Part shown: positions 17,947 to 26,633 of the stretch, piece by piece
How the letters are laid out: every line of letters begins with the position of its first letter
Position numbering within the stretch: position 1 is the first letter of the stretch
From: JAGLSB01 sp023135955
GTDB lineage: Bacteria; Bacteroidota; Bacteroidia; Bacteroidales; GCA-2748055
DNA: 64,000 nucleotides
NCBI GenBank assembly: GCA_030673645.1
Contig: DAOVIO010000004.1
Span: 1 to 64,000 of the forward strand
Direction of reading: 5' to 3'
Translations under genes and position numbers: made by a program
Notes under the pieces: model-generated
Told to the model about the DNA's origin: nothing
Database searches by the model: none
The model's input: the letters and a program-made list of their open reading frames with translations, nothing else

Positions 17947-18368
17947 TATAGTAACTCGTCCATCTTTGTTTTAATAATCTCATGGAATTTTTCAGGATTA
18001 GAGCGGGCTTGCATAAATCCCTGACTTGTCAGGTTAACATGCTTGTCACCTTTAACTAACAACAACGATTGTCCAGATAGCTTTAAACCATCAGCAATTT
18101 TTTTGCTATTCTTATTATCCAGATTCAATGAAGTAAAATGGATTATTCCTTTTTCCATTTCTTCAGCATAGAATTTTTTTAATGCTGTTTTTGTTTCGCT
18201 CTCAACAGCACTACAGGTAGGGCATCTCTTGGTAAAATGGAAATAATAGACCTCAATGTTTTCGGCTACTACTATATCCTTCTTGGCCAAATCAACTTTT
18301 TGGGCCTGAATAGTATTCATCGTTCCCAAAATGAATAATGAAATAAGAAAAATTCTTAATGTTTTCAT
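17946..18368 (-). CDS. arsF: ArsF-like periplasmic thioredoxin-fold protein
   Basis: A 140-residue protein with a signal peptide (MKTLRIFLISLFILGTMNTI, cleavage after IQA) and a thioredoxin-like core. The motif YYFHFTKRCPTCSAVESETK holds a CPTC redox pair. This is the family named after ArsF of the arsEFG set. It overlaps arsG by one base and follows the small CXXC protein gene by only 4 bases, giving a tight operon. It probably works in the periplasm as a thiol relay with ArsG; the exact arsenical substrate is not shown. Confidence 0.82.
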   Translation of the reverse strand: MKTLRIFLISLFILGTMNTIQAQKVDLAKKDIVVAENIEVYYFHFTKRCPTCSAVESETKTALKKFYAEEMEKGIIHFTSLNLDNKNSKKIADGLKLSGQSLLLVKGDKHVNLTSQGFMQARSNPEKFHEIIKTKMDELL

Positions 18369-18372
18369 GTGT

Positions 18373-18612
18373 TTATAATTTACTGGTTAGCAATTCTTTA
18401 AGATCAGATAATTTTGGTATAACTCCCGTCAGTACCACTTCCTCATTAATGACCAGTGCCGGTGTGCGCATTACGGAGTATTCCATAATCTTTATAATAT
18501 CTTCTACTTTTTCTACTTTCACGTTCAAATTTAATTCTTCAACTGCTTTTAATGTGACTTTTTCCATTGTTTTGCATTTAGCACATCCTGTTCCCAATAC
18601 TTTTATTTCCAT
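18373..18612 (-). CDS. Small CXXC thioredoxin-family protein
   Basis: Start taken at ATG 18612; the longer frame would run through the operator-like dyad at 18634. The 79-residue product opens MEIKVLGTGCAKCKTMEKVT with a CAKC site, and has the cis-proline region RTPALVINEEVVLTG. This is the minimal glutaredoxin-like redox-active disulfide protein type, typically placed in ars operons of Bacteroidota and archaea. Cytoplasmic. It has its own GTTCG-N8-CGAAC dyad 22 bases in front of the start, so a separate ArsR-controlled promoter is likely. Confidence 0.88.
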   Translation of the reverse strand: MEIKVLGTGCAKCKTMEKVTLKAVEELNLNVKVEKVEDIIKIMEYSVMRTPALVINEEVVLTGVIPKLSDLKELLTSKL

Positions 18613-18633
18613 AATTTTCAGATTTAATTCGTA

Positions 18634-18651
18634 GTTCGCAAAAGAACGAAC
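18634..18651 (-). promoter_or_regulatory. Putative ArsR operator in front of thioredoxin gene
   Basis: Perfect dyad GTTCG-N8-CGAAC, the same arms and the same 8-base spacing as the dyad in front of arsR (18971-18990). It lies 22 bases in front of the chosen start codon. ArsR-type repressors bind dyads of this size; binding itself is inference. Confidence 0.7.
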
Positions 18652-18667
18652 AGACAAAGCAAATTTT

Positions 18668-18961
18668 TTAAGTTTTTATAAAGTTTGAAAATAAGCTTTG
18701 AGCTATTTCCCAGTTTTCGTTATTTAAACAATATTTGATTTTTGGGGACTCTATCTCTCCCTGAATAAGGCCTGCATCTTTAAGCTCCCTTAGATGTTGT
18801 GATAAAGTAGATTTTGCAATTGGAAGCACATCGCTTAAGTCTCCGCTATAACAGCAACTTTGGGAGGAAAGCAAATGAAGGACGTAGATGCGTACAGGGT
18901 GACTCATGGCTTTTGCAAAACGCGCGAGCCTGATCTGATCATCAGTAATAATTTTTTCCAC
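18668..18961 (-). CDS. arsR: ArsR/SmtB-family metalloregulator
   Basis: A winged-helix repressor. The open frame runs up to a TTG at 18991, but that codon falls inside an operator-like dyad, so the GTG at 18961 is chosen, giving 97 residues starting at VEKIITDDQIRLARFAKAMS. The DNA-binding helices are clear (LPIAKSTLSQHLRELKDAGL), and just before them SSQSCCYSGDLSD places a Cys pair at the usual metal/metalloid-sensing helix. It heads the minus-strand cluster of thioredoxin, arsF and arsG. It probably represses the cluster through the two dyads and releases on arsenite or antimonite. Confidence 0.87.
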   Translation of the reverse strand: MEKIITDDQIRLARFAKAMSHPVRIYVLHLLSSQSCCYSGDLSDVLPIAKSTLSQHLRELKDAGLIQGEIESPKIKYCLNNENWEIAQSLFSNFIKT

Positions 18962-18970
18962 CTTTATGCT

Positions 18971-18990
18971 TGTTCGTAATTTACCGAACA
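18971..18990 (-). promoter_or_regulatory. Putative ArsR operator in front of arsR
   Basis: Dyad TGTTCG-TAATTTAC-CGAACA, 6-base arms and 8-base spacer, ending 9 bases before the GTG start of arsR. It shares arms and spacing with 18634-18651. Position suggests autoregulation. It also argues against the TTG start, which would lie within the site. Confidence 0.7.
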
Positions 18991-19136
18991 AAGATATAAA
19001 CTTTTATTGGTTTGTTATACTAATTGGGGAAAATATGGAATATGTTATTTAGAAGAATAGAATTTTTCAATAAAATATTGTCCAGGAATTAAAATGGTAC
19101 TAATTAGTATAGCTATTTGTGTTCAGGAATATTCGA

Positions 19137-19769
19137 TTATTTTTTTCTGAACAATGTATAAATATATTCCCTGGTATCTCCCGAAGGCATTGTATAAGTA
19201 AAATCAAAATTTTCAATTAATTCAAAATCAGATCCCATTTGCTTTACAAGCATATTTTTGTCATATCGATGAACCCGGAGACCACTACACATAGGTGCTC
19301 CATTCAAATTGAAACCAGCAATTATTGCAAAACCTTTTGGTTTAAGCAGATTTTTCAATAATGTAAAATAGGTATTTTGTTCTTTCTTATCAGTGAAAAA
19401 ATGCATTACTGCCCTGTCATGCCATAGATCAACTTTTTCTATTGTTTTCAGAACAGTAGGTTGGGTTAGATCATCAATAATCCATTTGACTTTTTTGCTT
19501 TCTGTGCCCAGAAGGCCTTTAAGCTCATCTAATGCTTCATGGCTAATGTCGTTTGCAATGATATTTGTAAATCCGCGATTAATTAATTCCCGAACAAGGT
19601 TTGTTGCACCAGCCCCAACATTTAGAAGCATGGCATCTTTATTAAAACGGCACTTTTCGATTAACCGTAATGAGGGTTCTGGATATTCTTCATGCCATCC
19701 AAGCTTTTCAATCGATGATCTCTTGTAGGCATTATTCCAGTGAGAAGCTAAATCTTTTTGACCTTCCAT
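19137..19769 (-). CDS. Class I SAM-dependent methyltransferase
   Basis: A 210-residue Rossmann methyltransferase. It begins with SHWNNAYKRSSIEKLGWHEE, a stretch typical of a group annotated as trans-aconitate/tellurite-type methyltransferases. Motif I is AMLLNVGAGATNLVRELI (residues about 47-64), the acidic post-I site is IIANDISHEAL, and DLWHDRAVMHFF marks motif IV. A target cannot be named; its place beside an ars cluster makes a metalloid, thiol or small-molecule substrate thinkable but unproven. It has its own promoter gap of about 70 bases to the upstream gene. Confidence 0.8.
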   Translation of the reverse strand: MEGQKDLASHWNNAYKRSSIEKLGWHEEYPEPSLRLIEKCRFNKDAMLLNVGAGATNLVRELINRGFTNIIANDISHEALDELKGLLGTESKKVKWIIDDLTQPTVLKTIEKVDLWHDRAVMHFFTDKKEQNTYFTLLKNLLKPKGFAIIAGFNLNGAPMCSGLRVHRYDKNMLVKQMGSDFELIENFDFTYTMPSGDTREYIYTLFRKK

Positions 19770-19841
19770 TGTTTATATTATCTAATAATCATCTTATTAA
19801 CACAAGTAAAATGAAAATTGTTTAAAACAACGACATATCAT

Positions 19842-20591
19842 TTAACGATTTTCTTCGTCGAATATTGGGGTGTATCTTTTCAGATATTTTAAGATGAAAT
19901 ATAAGATAAAGGTTATTGCTGCTGTATAAGCAAGCCAGGAGTTTAAAACAAGGCTACCGGTATTAATATAATCTCCAATAGCTCTAAATATAAAGAATAC
20001 CAGGAAAATTGCAGCGAAGCCGTTTTTTTCTTTCTTAAGGGCTTTTTTCCAGCTAAAGGACATACTTGGAGAGCTGAAATTCTTAGTTGAGGGGAGAAAT
20101 GCCGGTGTTTTTTTTGACCAGTCTAGGTAAACTTCACCAAATTTTCTTCTAAGGAACTGTTCTTCTGCAAACATTATGCGTTCATAATAGATCCAATAAA
20201 TCAGGACAAATGCAAACATATACCATAAGCTTTGAACCAGCATCGCTATTCCAAGCCACATAAAGAGATTCCCTACATATAAAGGATGCCTAACCATGGA
20301 GTATATCCCTGTTGTGTTCAATACATCTGCCTTTTGAATTTTTGTATTTCTTCCAGATGTGTTTTCAGGAGTATAACCAACAGTGTATATTCTGATTCCC
20401 AGGCCAATAAAACTGATTATTAAACAGAGCAACTCATAAATTTCAAAAGGAATATAATTTTCAAATCCGGTTGAATTCATTCTTGAAAAAACAAAAACAA
20501 TTATTCCGGTAACCAATAAAATTAAGGGTATTGAACCCCGATATTTAAATAATTGACTACCCTGACTTTCGAATTCTTCTTGTAATGCCAT
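19842..20591 (-). CDS. Integral-membrane methyltransferase (ICMT/PEMT-like, possible lipid A phosphate methylase)
   Basis: A 249-residue membrane protein with five to six helices. The SAM-site motif of the isoprenylcysteine/phospholipid methyltransferase fold is plain: IYSMVRHPLYVGNLFMWLGI, then YYERIMFAEEQFLRRKFGE. The preceding TVGYTPENTSGRNTK matches, from memory, a group annotated as lipid A Kdo2 1-phosphate O-methyltransferase (LmtA). That specific role is uncertain. No coupling with neighbours is seen: 72 bases separate it from the soluble methyltransferase downstream. Confidence 0.75.
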   Translation of the reverse strand: MALQEEFESQGSQLFKYRGSIPLILLVTGIIVFVFSRMNSTGFENYIPFEIYELLCLIISFIGLGIRIYTVGYTPENTSGRNTKIQKADVLNTTGIYSMVRHPLYVGNLFMWLGIAMLVQSLWYMFAFVLIYWIYYERIMFAEEQFLRRKFGEVYLDWSKKTPAFLPSTKNFSSPSMSFSWKKALKKEKNGFAAIFLVFFIFRAIGDYINTGSLVLNSWLAYTAAITFILYFILKYLKRYTPIFDEENR

Positions 20592-20853
20592 ATTAATTTC
20601 TATTTATGCCAAATATTTATCTTGATTTGGAACAAGTCTTTGATGGAGTGGATTACAATAATTTTCTTTAGCAGAATATATTTGAAGCCCATTTTTAAGG
20701 GATTTATCCATCGAAAATATTGTTGAAGTTTGAGTTTACAATAATAGAAAATTTCCTGAAACTTTAAAAGAGGTAATTATCACATCCTGGGCTTTTTGAA
20801 ATAAGCACAACTTCACTTTCAAGGGACACCCCTGCTTTAAGATTATTAAATGC

Positions 20854-21103
20854 TCAGAATAAAATCTGAGAATAGTCCAACGGAATTAGAAATTTTTTAT
20901 TGACTACACTATCTGTATTAGCATATTCAGGCCTTACTTTCATTTCACTCCATTCCGGACTTGCGCCAAATTTTTTCCAGTTTGCGATCCTTTCGTCCAT
21001 ATCTTTAAACCACAGCATATACATCAGAGCTGGCAGCAGCTTGTCCGGTTACAGCGGCCCCGGCAAGTATAGCAGAGCCTTTAATGAAATGTCGTCTTTG
21101 CAT
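20854..21103 (-). pseudogene. NIPSNAP-family remnant with internal deletion
   Basis: From ATG 21103 the frame encodes a twin-arginine-like leader (MQRRHFIKGSAILAGAAVTG) and soon stops. In another frame the sequence continues as LMYMLWFKDMDERIANWKKF, then SPEWSEMKVRPEYAN, and stops at 20854-20856. This C-terminal part aligns by eye with the end of the intact NIPSNAP protein downstream of it in the cluster (LMYMTTFSDEA, APEWLELK, YLYPTEYSDY). So leader and C-terminus remain, while the middle of some 170 residues is lost and the frame is broken. Confidence 0.8.
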
Positions 21104-21106
21104 GGT

Positions 21107-21310
21107 TTATTTTTTAGTGGAATTTCGCTTTGACTGCTCATTAAAACCAGCTCCCTCAGGATAATCTGGTAAATGTCCTCCTGGATGCTCAAGAAGCTCA
21201 CCGTAAAGAGAGCTATGCTCCGGATTCTGAACATCGGAAGGTATTTCTTTACCTCCGTTAAAAAACCATGCATTTTCTGCGCGATGAGATGATAAACAAA
21301 AATGAAATCA
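21107..21310 (-). pseudogene. C-terminal fragment of an unrecognised protein
   Basis: An open stretch in one frame reads HRAENAWFFNGGKEIPSDVQ, then LYGELLEHPGGHLPDYPEGA, and ends at TAA (21107-21109), only 3 bases before the ATG of the NIPSNAP remnant. Its amino-acid make-up looks like real protein, unlike the shadow frames, but it opens only near 21310 with no start codon in a sensible place. I take it as the tail of a deleted gene that once preceded the NIPSNAP gene in an operon. Family not recognised; a sugar oxidoreductase tail is possible. Confidence 0.5.
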
Positions 21311-21416
21311 GGAATTGATTGAGTTTTTCGGAGAAAATGTATAAATTCAATCCCGTAACTTACCTCATTCCAGACAAGAGTGAACAGGCAGTTTTCTACA
21401 TTTATAGTCTAAGAGC

Positions 21417-22226
21417 TCAATAATCAGAATATTCAGTAGGATATAGATAATACTTATCACTATGAGAAACACTATTCTTGTATTTCTCTACTGCTTTTAA
21501 TTCCAACCATTCAGGAGCTTCGCGAAAAGCAGTCCAATGAGCACTCTGGCTTGCCTCATCTGAGAAGGTGGTCATATACATTAGGTTGGGCATTTTTGGT
21601 CCTGAAATTACAGATGCATAAAATACAGCATTGAAATCAAGGCTCGCAAAAAGTTTTACTTCACCGCCTGCATTGAACATATCAACCTTAGTTTTGTGAT
21701 AATTTTCTGTTGCAGACTCATAACTCCTTAATTCATAAACCCGATCCTCTCTCGGATCATCTAATTTTGGCGTTTCCATAAAGGGCATATCTTCAAATGC
21801 TATCATCAAAGTTGATTCAATACGCTGATAAGGAGGCTGGTCATAGCTGGCATTAATATATTCACTCCCGGCAGTCAAATAAGCTTCGTCCTTTGCAAGC
21901 TTTCCCTCGAGTGAATTAAACTGTTCTAAAGTAGAAAATGGAATTAATACATAAATCTTTTTTAAAGAGTCGGTACCTGGTCTTGGCTTGAATACACCAA
22001 CATTATTAATCCCAAGTTTTTTAAGACCCGGAAGAAAGGCTTCTTTAAGATAATTATCAGTAGTTAATTCTTGTTCATCTGTATCAAGAGTATATGTTTT
22101 AAACTGATAGTATTCCCTAGCTTGTTCTGTAGAAGTATTTTCGGCAGTATTATCAGAATTTGTTGTGTTACAGCTTATGATAGAAAAGACCATAACGATA
22201 AGAAGAAGAAATTTTGATGATTTCAT
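21417..22226 (-). CDS. NIPSNAP-family lipoprotein
   Basis: A 269-residue protein with a lipoprotein signal (LLLIVMVFSIISCN, Cys near residue 19). Two ferredoxin-like NIPSNAP repeats are visible: YYQFKTYTLDT...FLPGLKKLGINNVGVFKPR and RVYELRSYESATENYHKTKV...PNLMYMTTFSDEA, each about 100 residues. Bacteroidota use such dimeric alpha-beta-barrel proteins near sugar oxidoreductase genes, but the biochemical role is unknown. It is divergent from the Gfo/Idh/MocA genes. A broken paralogue lies just downstream. Confidence 0.85.
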   Translation of the reverse strand: MKSSKFLLLIVMVFSIISCNTTNSDNTAENTSTEQAREYYQFKTYTLDTDEQELTTDNYLKEAFLPGLKKLGINNVGVFKPRPGTDSLKKIYVLIPFSTLEQFNSLEGKLAKDEAYLTAGSEYINASYDQPPYQRIESTLMIAFEDMPFMETPKLDDPREDRVYELRSYESATENYHKTKVDMFNAGGEVKLFASLDFNAVFYASVISGPKMPNLMYMTTFSDEASQSAHWTAFREAPEWLELKAVEKYKNSVSHSDKYYLYPTEYSDY

Positions 22227-22571
22227 GTTTCGGTATTTTAATTATTTTTACTAATAATATTTAAAGATTAGGATATTAAATCTTTTTATCAAAGATAGCA
22301 CATTGAATTAATCGAGCGAACGAAATATTAATAAAAGTAAAAATCAGATATGTCCGGAAATAAATAAAAATCAATTTATAGTGATTGCATGTCCCTGAAA
22401 AATTGAGTAATTTTATACGAACCTTCAGAATAAATTTTTATACGAGAAAGTGTGAATTTAACTGATGTCTGATATACCGGTGATTAATTTATTTGGAGAA
22501 TCAACTAATAATTTTATTGTCTACCTGTTTTTTCAAATGCTGAAAAATTAAATCTTATAAAAAGTAATCTT
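22227..22571. other. Divergent promoter region, no gene
   Basis: 345 bases of AT-rich sequence between the NIPSNAP gene and the Gfo/Idh/MocA operon, which run apart. It must hold promoters for both. No convincing open frame, hairpin or repeat was seen. Confidence 0.6.
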
Positions 22572-23921
22572 ATGACAACAAATTCGAGAAGGAACTTTAT
22601 TAAAAAAACTACTGCCGCTTCAGTAGCGATCTCCCTGGGAGGCTCTCTTCCCTCATTTAGTGCAAAAAGTTACCGTCGCATTATGGGATCAAATGAAAGA
22701 TTAAGAGTATCTGTGATGGGTGTAAATTCAAGAGGAACAGCTTTGGCTACAAATTTTGCTCGCCAGAACGATTGCGATGTTGTTAACATTTGTGATGTAG
22801 ATAGCAGAGCAATTGTAAAATGTCAAAAAGAATTAGAGAAATATCAGGACATAAAAACTAAAGGTTTTAGGGATTTTCGGGAATCCCTGGAAGATAAAGA
22901 TATTGATGCAATGGTTATTGCTACTCCCGATCATTGGCATGCTCCGGCTGCTCTACTGTCAGCACAGGCAGGAAAACATGTCTATCTGGAGAAACCCTGT
23001 AGTCATAATCCAAATGAAGGAGAAATTCTTATAAAGGCAGCGTCTATTTATGGGAAGGTCATACAAATGGGCAATCAACGTCGATCTTTTCCCAATGTTG
23101 TAGATGGTATCCAGGAATTAAAGAATGGTGTTATAGGACGCGCCTATTTTGGCAAAGGGTGGTATGCCAATAACCGTGAGTCGATAGGAATAGGGAAAGA
23201 GACTGCTGTACCCGAATGGCTCGATTGGGATCTGTGGCAAGGGCCAGCTCCCAGAAAAGCATACAAGGACAATATTGTTCATTATAATTGGCACTGGTTC
23301 TGGCATTGGGGAACAGGTGAAGCATTGAATAATGGTACACATTCCGTCGATTTGTTACGCTGGGGACTTGAAGTGGATTATCCCTTAAAAGTGAGTTCGA
23401 ACGGGGGAAGATACCATTATAAGGATGATTGGGAAACGCCAGATACACAGGTGATTAATTTAGATTTTAAAGAGGATGTTACTATAACCTGGGAAGGGAG
23501 AAGTTGTAATAAAAAATTGATTGAAAAAAGTTCTTCAGGATGTATGTTTTATGGAGAAAAGGGAAGTATGTTGTTTCCCGGGGGTAATAGTTATACAATT
23601 TTCGATCTTGATGATAACATTATAAAGGAGATAAAAGAGGAACACAAGTTTGATCCGACAAATTTGGTTAATCCTTCTGAACAGCTTGACATTATTCATA
23701 TCAGGAATTTCTTTGATGGGATTCGCATTGGAAGAAACAAACTTAATGCAGATATAGAATCCGGACATAAAAGCATATTACTTTTACAGCTTGGCAATAT
23801 TGCACAGCGAGTAGGTCATTCTCTTGAAATTGATCCTACAAACGGACATATTCTGAATGATAAAGAAGCACAGAAATACTGGTCAAGGACTTATGAAAAA
23901 GGCTGGGAAATGAAACTATGA
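22572..23921 (+). CDS. Gfo/Idh/MocA-family oxidoreductase, Tat-exported
   Basis: A 449-residue protein opening with a twin-arginine leader (NSRRNFIKKTTAASVAISLG). The Rossmann part has VMGVNSRGTALATNFA and IVKCQKELEKYQDI; the catalytic region has MVIATPDHWHAPAALLSAQ and VYLEKPCSHNPNEGE with the EKP lysine. This is the periplasmic type with NAD(P) held tightly that acts on sugars or sugar acids. A second, shorter member follows 25 bases later, so they form an operon. A nearby sulfatase suggests breakdown of a sulfated glycan or sugar; that is inference from context. Confidence 0.9.
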   Translation: MTTNSRRNFIKKTTAASVAISLGGSLPSFSAKSYRRIMGSNERLRVSVMGVNSRGTALATNFARQNDCDVVNICDVDSRAIVKCQKELEKYQDIKTKGFRDFRESLEDKDIDAMVIATPDHWHAPAALLSAQAGKHVYLEKPCSHNPNEGEILIKAASIYGKVIQMGNQRRSFPNVVDGIQELKNGVIGRAYFGKGWYANNRESIGIGKETAVPEWLDWDLWQGPAPRKAYKDNIVHYNWHWFWHWGTGEALNNGTHSVDLLRWGLEVDYPLKVSSNGGRYHYKDDWETPDTQVINLDFKEDVTITWEGRSCNKKLIEKSSSGCMFYGEKGSMLFPGGNSYTIFDLDDNIIKEIKEEHKFDPTNLVNPSEQLDIIHIRNFFDGIRIGRNKLNADIESGHKSILLLQLGNIAQRVGHSLEIDPTNGHILNDKEAQKYWSRTYEKGWEMKL

Positions 23922-23946
23922 TATTTCACTGAAAATTATTCAATTA

Positions 23947-24939
23947 ATGAAATCGAGAAGATCATTTTTAAAAACCATAAGTAAAGGTGCTGCATTTTCT
24001 ACCATTGCTCTTTACTCAAATACTGCTTTTTCATCGCAAGGCTTGTCACAAGCTGACAATGAACAGAAACGAATCCGGATTGGGATCATCGGCGCCGAAA
24101 ATTCGCATACGATCAGCTTTGGAAAAATGTTTAATATTGAAAATAAATTTCCCGGAGTAGAGCTTAAGTATGTCTGGGGAGAAACTGATGAGTTTGCCAG
24201 TAATGCAGCGAAAAAGGGCAATATTCCAAACATAGTCAAAGATCCCGGTGAAATGTTGGGAAAGATTGACGCACTTATTGTTGACCATCGCCATGCTATG
24301 TACCACCTGGAGGCAGCAACTCCTTTTGTTAAGGAAGGCATTCCAACTTTTATCGACAAGCCATTTTGCTACAGATTAGATGAAGGAAAAGAATTTTTAG
24401 CAATGGCCAGGAAGTATGGAACTCCAGTAACCTCATACAGTTCGATAGCACATAGTAAAACTACTTACGATATAAAAAAGCAGGTAGAATCAATGGGGAA
24501 AATCAATCAGGTAGTGCGTTATGGCCCTGTAGATGTTGAATCGGTATATGGAGGCATATTTTTTTATGGCGTACACCTTTTGCAGCCGTTGATGAATATT
24601 TTTGGTGAAGATGTTGAAAGGGTGAAGGTAACAAGAAACAATCAAAAGGGTAGTGCAAGCCTTATTTTTAAAAGCGGATTATATGCAACACTTATTTTTA
24701 AAAATGTATCCAGGGGCTGGGAAACTTTTGTTGAAACGGAAGAGGGTCTTGTTGAGCTCAAATCTCGTGTAGAAGAAAGTGATCCGGGAATAAATAATGT
24801 GGACATGGTTGAAATGTTCAGAACAGGAAAAGAACCCAGAAGCCATGAAAGTATATTAAATGGTGTGGCTGTGCTTGAAGCGCTGGAGAAATCGGTTGAG
24901 AGTCAGAAATGGGTGGAGGTAGGCTATAGCAATGGTTAA
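23947..24939 (+). CDS. Gfo/Idh/MocA-family oxidoreductase, exported, short form
   Basis: A 330-residue relative of the upstream enzyme with a Tat-like leader (MKSRRSFLKTISKGAAFSTI). The N-terminal region RIRIGIIGAENSHTISFGKM lacks the usual GxGxxG and reads GAENSH instead; DALIVDHRHAMYHLEAATPF and FIDKPFCYRLDEG replace the classic EKP with DKP. So it may bind cofactor differently or have another role. Its stop overlaps the stop region of the convergent sulfatase gene by four bases. Probably works with the preceding oxidoreductase. Confidence 0.85.
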   Translation: MKSRRSFLKTISKGAAFSTIALYSNTAFSSQGLSQADNEQKRIRIGIIGAENSHTISFGKMFNIENKFPGVELKYVWGETDEFASNAAKKGNIPNIVKDPGEMLGKIDALIVDHRHAMYHLEAATPFVKEGIPTFIDKPFCYRLDEGKEFLAMARKYGTPVTSYSSIAHSKTTYDIKKQVESMGKINQVVRYGPVDVESVYGGIFFYGVHLLQPLMNIFGEDVERVKVTRNNQKGSASLIFKSGLYATLIFKNVSRGWETFVETEEGLVELKSRVEESDPGINNVDMVEMFRTGKEPRSHESILNGVAVLEALEKSVESQKWVEVGYSNG

Positions 24940-26384
24940 AAACTACCTTTATTATTATTTTGTGTAGCATTTACCTTTAAGCCTGGCATTTCACCCCTAA
25001 CATTATGATACTTTGTCTTTCTATATCCGGCTTCCCTATAATACCAGTCTTTTGTAAGATTAACAGGTATATTGTCTCCGGTTTCCTTCATCCATTCTTC
25101 TAATACATTTCTTAAGTCATAGAGTATGTCATTGTATTCAGGGAGTGACGAAATATTATTCAATTGAAGGGAATCGCTATGACAATCATATAATTCTTCA
25201 TTAGGTCTTGGAACAATAAATATATCAGCTTGAATAGTAGATAGGTTTCCACTTTCATTTAAGGATGCCAATTCCTTAAAAGATGGACTGCCGACCGCAT
25301 CAGCAGGTCCCATTTGAGGAAACTGAGGTCTGGAATTTAGAATATACATATAATCCTTATTTCTTACCATACGCTCATGTGCCTCATAATCATGCCAGTT
25401 ATGTTCGGCAAATACATAATTTCGAAATTCCGTTTCAGGATTTATGATTAACTGGTCGAAACTATATCCCTGAAATTGCTCAGGCGCATCAATTACTGCT
25501 AAATTCATAATTGTGGGAGCAATATCAATTGCACTAATAAGGCTATTAGAAATACTACCTTTGTTCTTTATTTTGTCGGGATAATGTATTATAAAAGGTG
25601 TTTTCATTCCACGATCATTAACCCTTGTTTTACTATGTGGGAAAGGCCTTCCGTTGTCAGCCATTATTATTATCATAGTATTATCCAATACATTTTGGGC
25701 TCTTAGCTCTTTTAATACTTCCCCGATGTAATAATCAAATCTTTTTATTTCATCATAATATTTTGCCAGATCAGCCTTGGTTTCATTTCCATCTGACAAA
25801 TAAAAAGGAGGATTAATTTCGTCCGGATTGTGAGTTCCGGAAAATTCATTTGAACCCCAACTGCGATGAGCATCATATGAGGCAAACCACATAAAAAAAG
25901 CTTTGTCTTTTGGCCTGTTTTTTATTGAGCTAAGCCACATTTCTTCTCCACCGTCACCATTTTCTTCTTTGTTTTCATAAATCTTGTCAAAACCCCGTTT
26001 AGCATATTGCCCCATATGGAATTTTCCTGCCTGAACGGTATAATAATTATTCATTTTTAATACTTCAGAAAAGGACATCATCTGAATTGGTGGCTCTGTA
26101 TGTAATTCTGCAGCACCTGTATTGTGAGGATATCTGCCAGTCATAATACTATTCCTACTTGGACTACATGAACTTGCAGTTAGATAAACATTAGTAAATC
26201 TTATTCCATTTTCAGCTAATCTGTCAATATTAGGAGTTTGCACTTGATTATTACCATAACAGCCGAAGTCATCCCAGCTAACATCATCTGCTATAAAAAT
26301 AATAAAATTTGGTGCCGGGTTTTGACCATAAGCATTGATTATAAATAATTGGGCAGCTAATATAATTGATGTTGTATATTTCAT
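24936..26384 (-). CDS. Secreted sulfatase (heparan N-sulfatase-like)
   Basis: A 482-residue type I sulfatase with signal peptide (cleavage after INAYG). The metal-binding start PNFIIFIADDVSWDDFGCYG and the formylglycine motif CSPSR in TASSCSPSRNSIMTGRYPHN (residues about 72-91) are complete; the latter is the Cys type needing an anaerobic or FGE maturase, none of which is in the window. Later sites IIIMADNGRPFPHSKTR fit the active site. The pattern resembles N-sulfoglucosamine sulfohydrolases. It is convergent with the Gfo/Idh genes, overlapping by four bases, which leaves no room for a terminator between them. Confidence 0.9.
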   Translation of the reverse strand: MKYTTSIILAAQLFIINAYGQNPAPNFIIFIADDVSWDDFGCYGNNQVQTPNIDRLAENGIRFTNVYLTASSCSPSRNSIMTGRYPHNTGAAELHTEPPIQMMSFSEVLKMNNYYTVQAGKFHMGQYAKRGFDKIYENKEENGDGGEEMWLSSIKNRPKDKAFFMWFASYDAHRSWGSNEFSGTHNPDEINPPFYLSDGNETKADLAKYYDEIKRFDYYIGEVLKELRAQNVLDNTMIIIMADNGRPFPHSKTRVNDRGMKTPFIIHYPDKIKNKGSISNSLISAIDIAPTIMNLAVIDAPEQFQGYSFDQLIINPETEFRNYVFAEHNWHDYEAHERMVRNKDYMYILNSRPQFPQMGPADAVGSPSFKELASLNESGNLSTIQADIFIVPRPNEELYDCHSDSLQLNNISSLPEYNDILYDLRNVLEEWMKETGDNIPVNLTKDWYYREAGYRKTKYHNVRGEMPGLKVNATQNNNKGSF

Positions 26385-26633
26385 TTTTTTATGGAGTTTA
26401 TTTTTGTGTCAGGCATGGTTTATATTTAGTACGTCTGCCCAATTTATTCTTTTCTTTTAATTCATATTTTATGCAGGGAAGTTGTTTTGTTCGCCATGAG
26501 ACCTAAAGCTTAGTGAATGATAAGTATCGACATTGAACGCATATTATTGGGCTTATGTTATATATAATAACTTCGATATATTTCTCATTAAGTGACTGAT
26601 TAGATGTTAAGTATACCATTGTGTCGTCTTGCT

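Noticed and set aside
19137..19769. Arsenite methyltransferase (ArsM) next to the ars cluster
   Set aside because: The conserved Cys trio of ArsM is not visible; only a general class I methyltransferase can be supported.
20900..21273. Two overlapping open frames (77 and 74 residues) in the NIPSNAP remnant
   Set aside because: Both are shadows; other frames give recognisable NIPSNAP and protein-like sequence.
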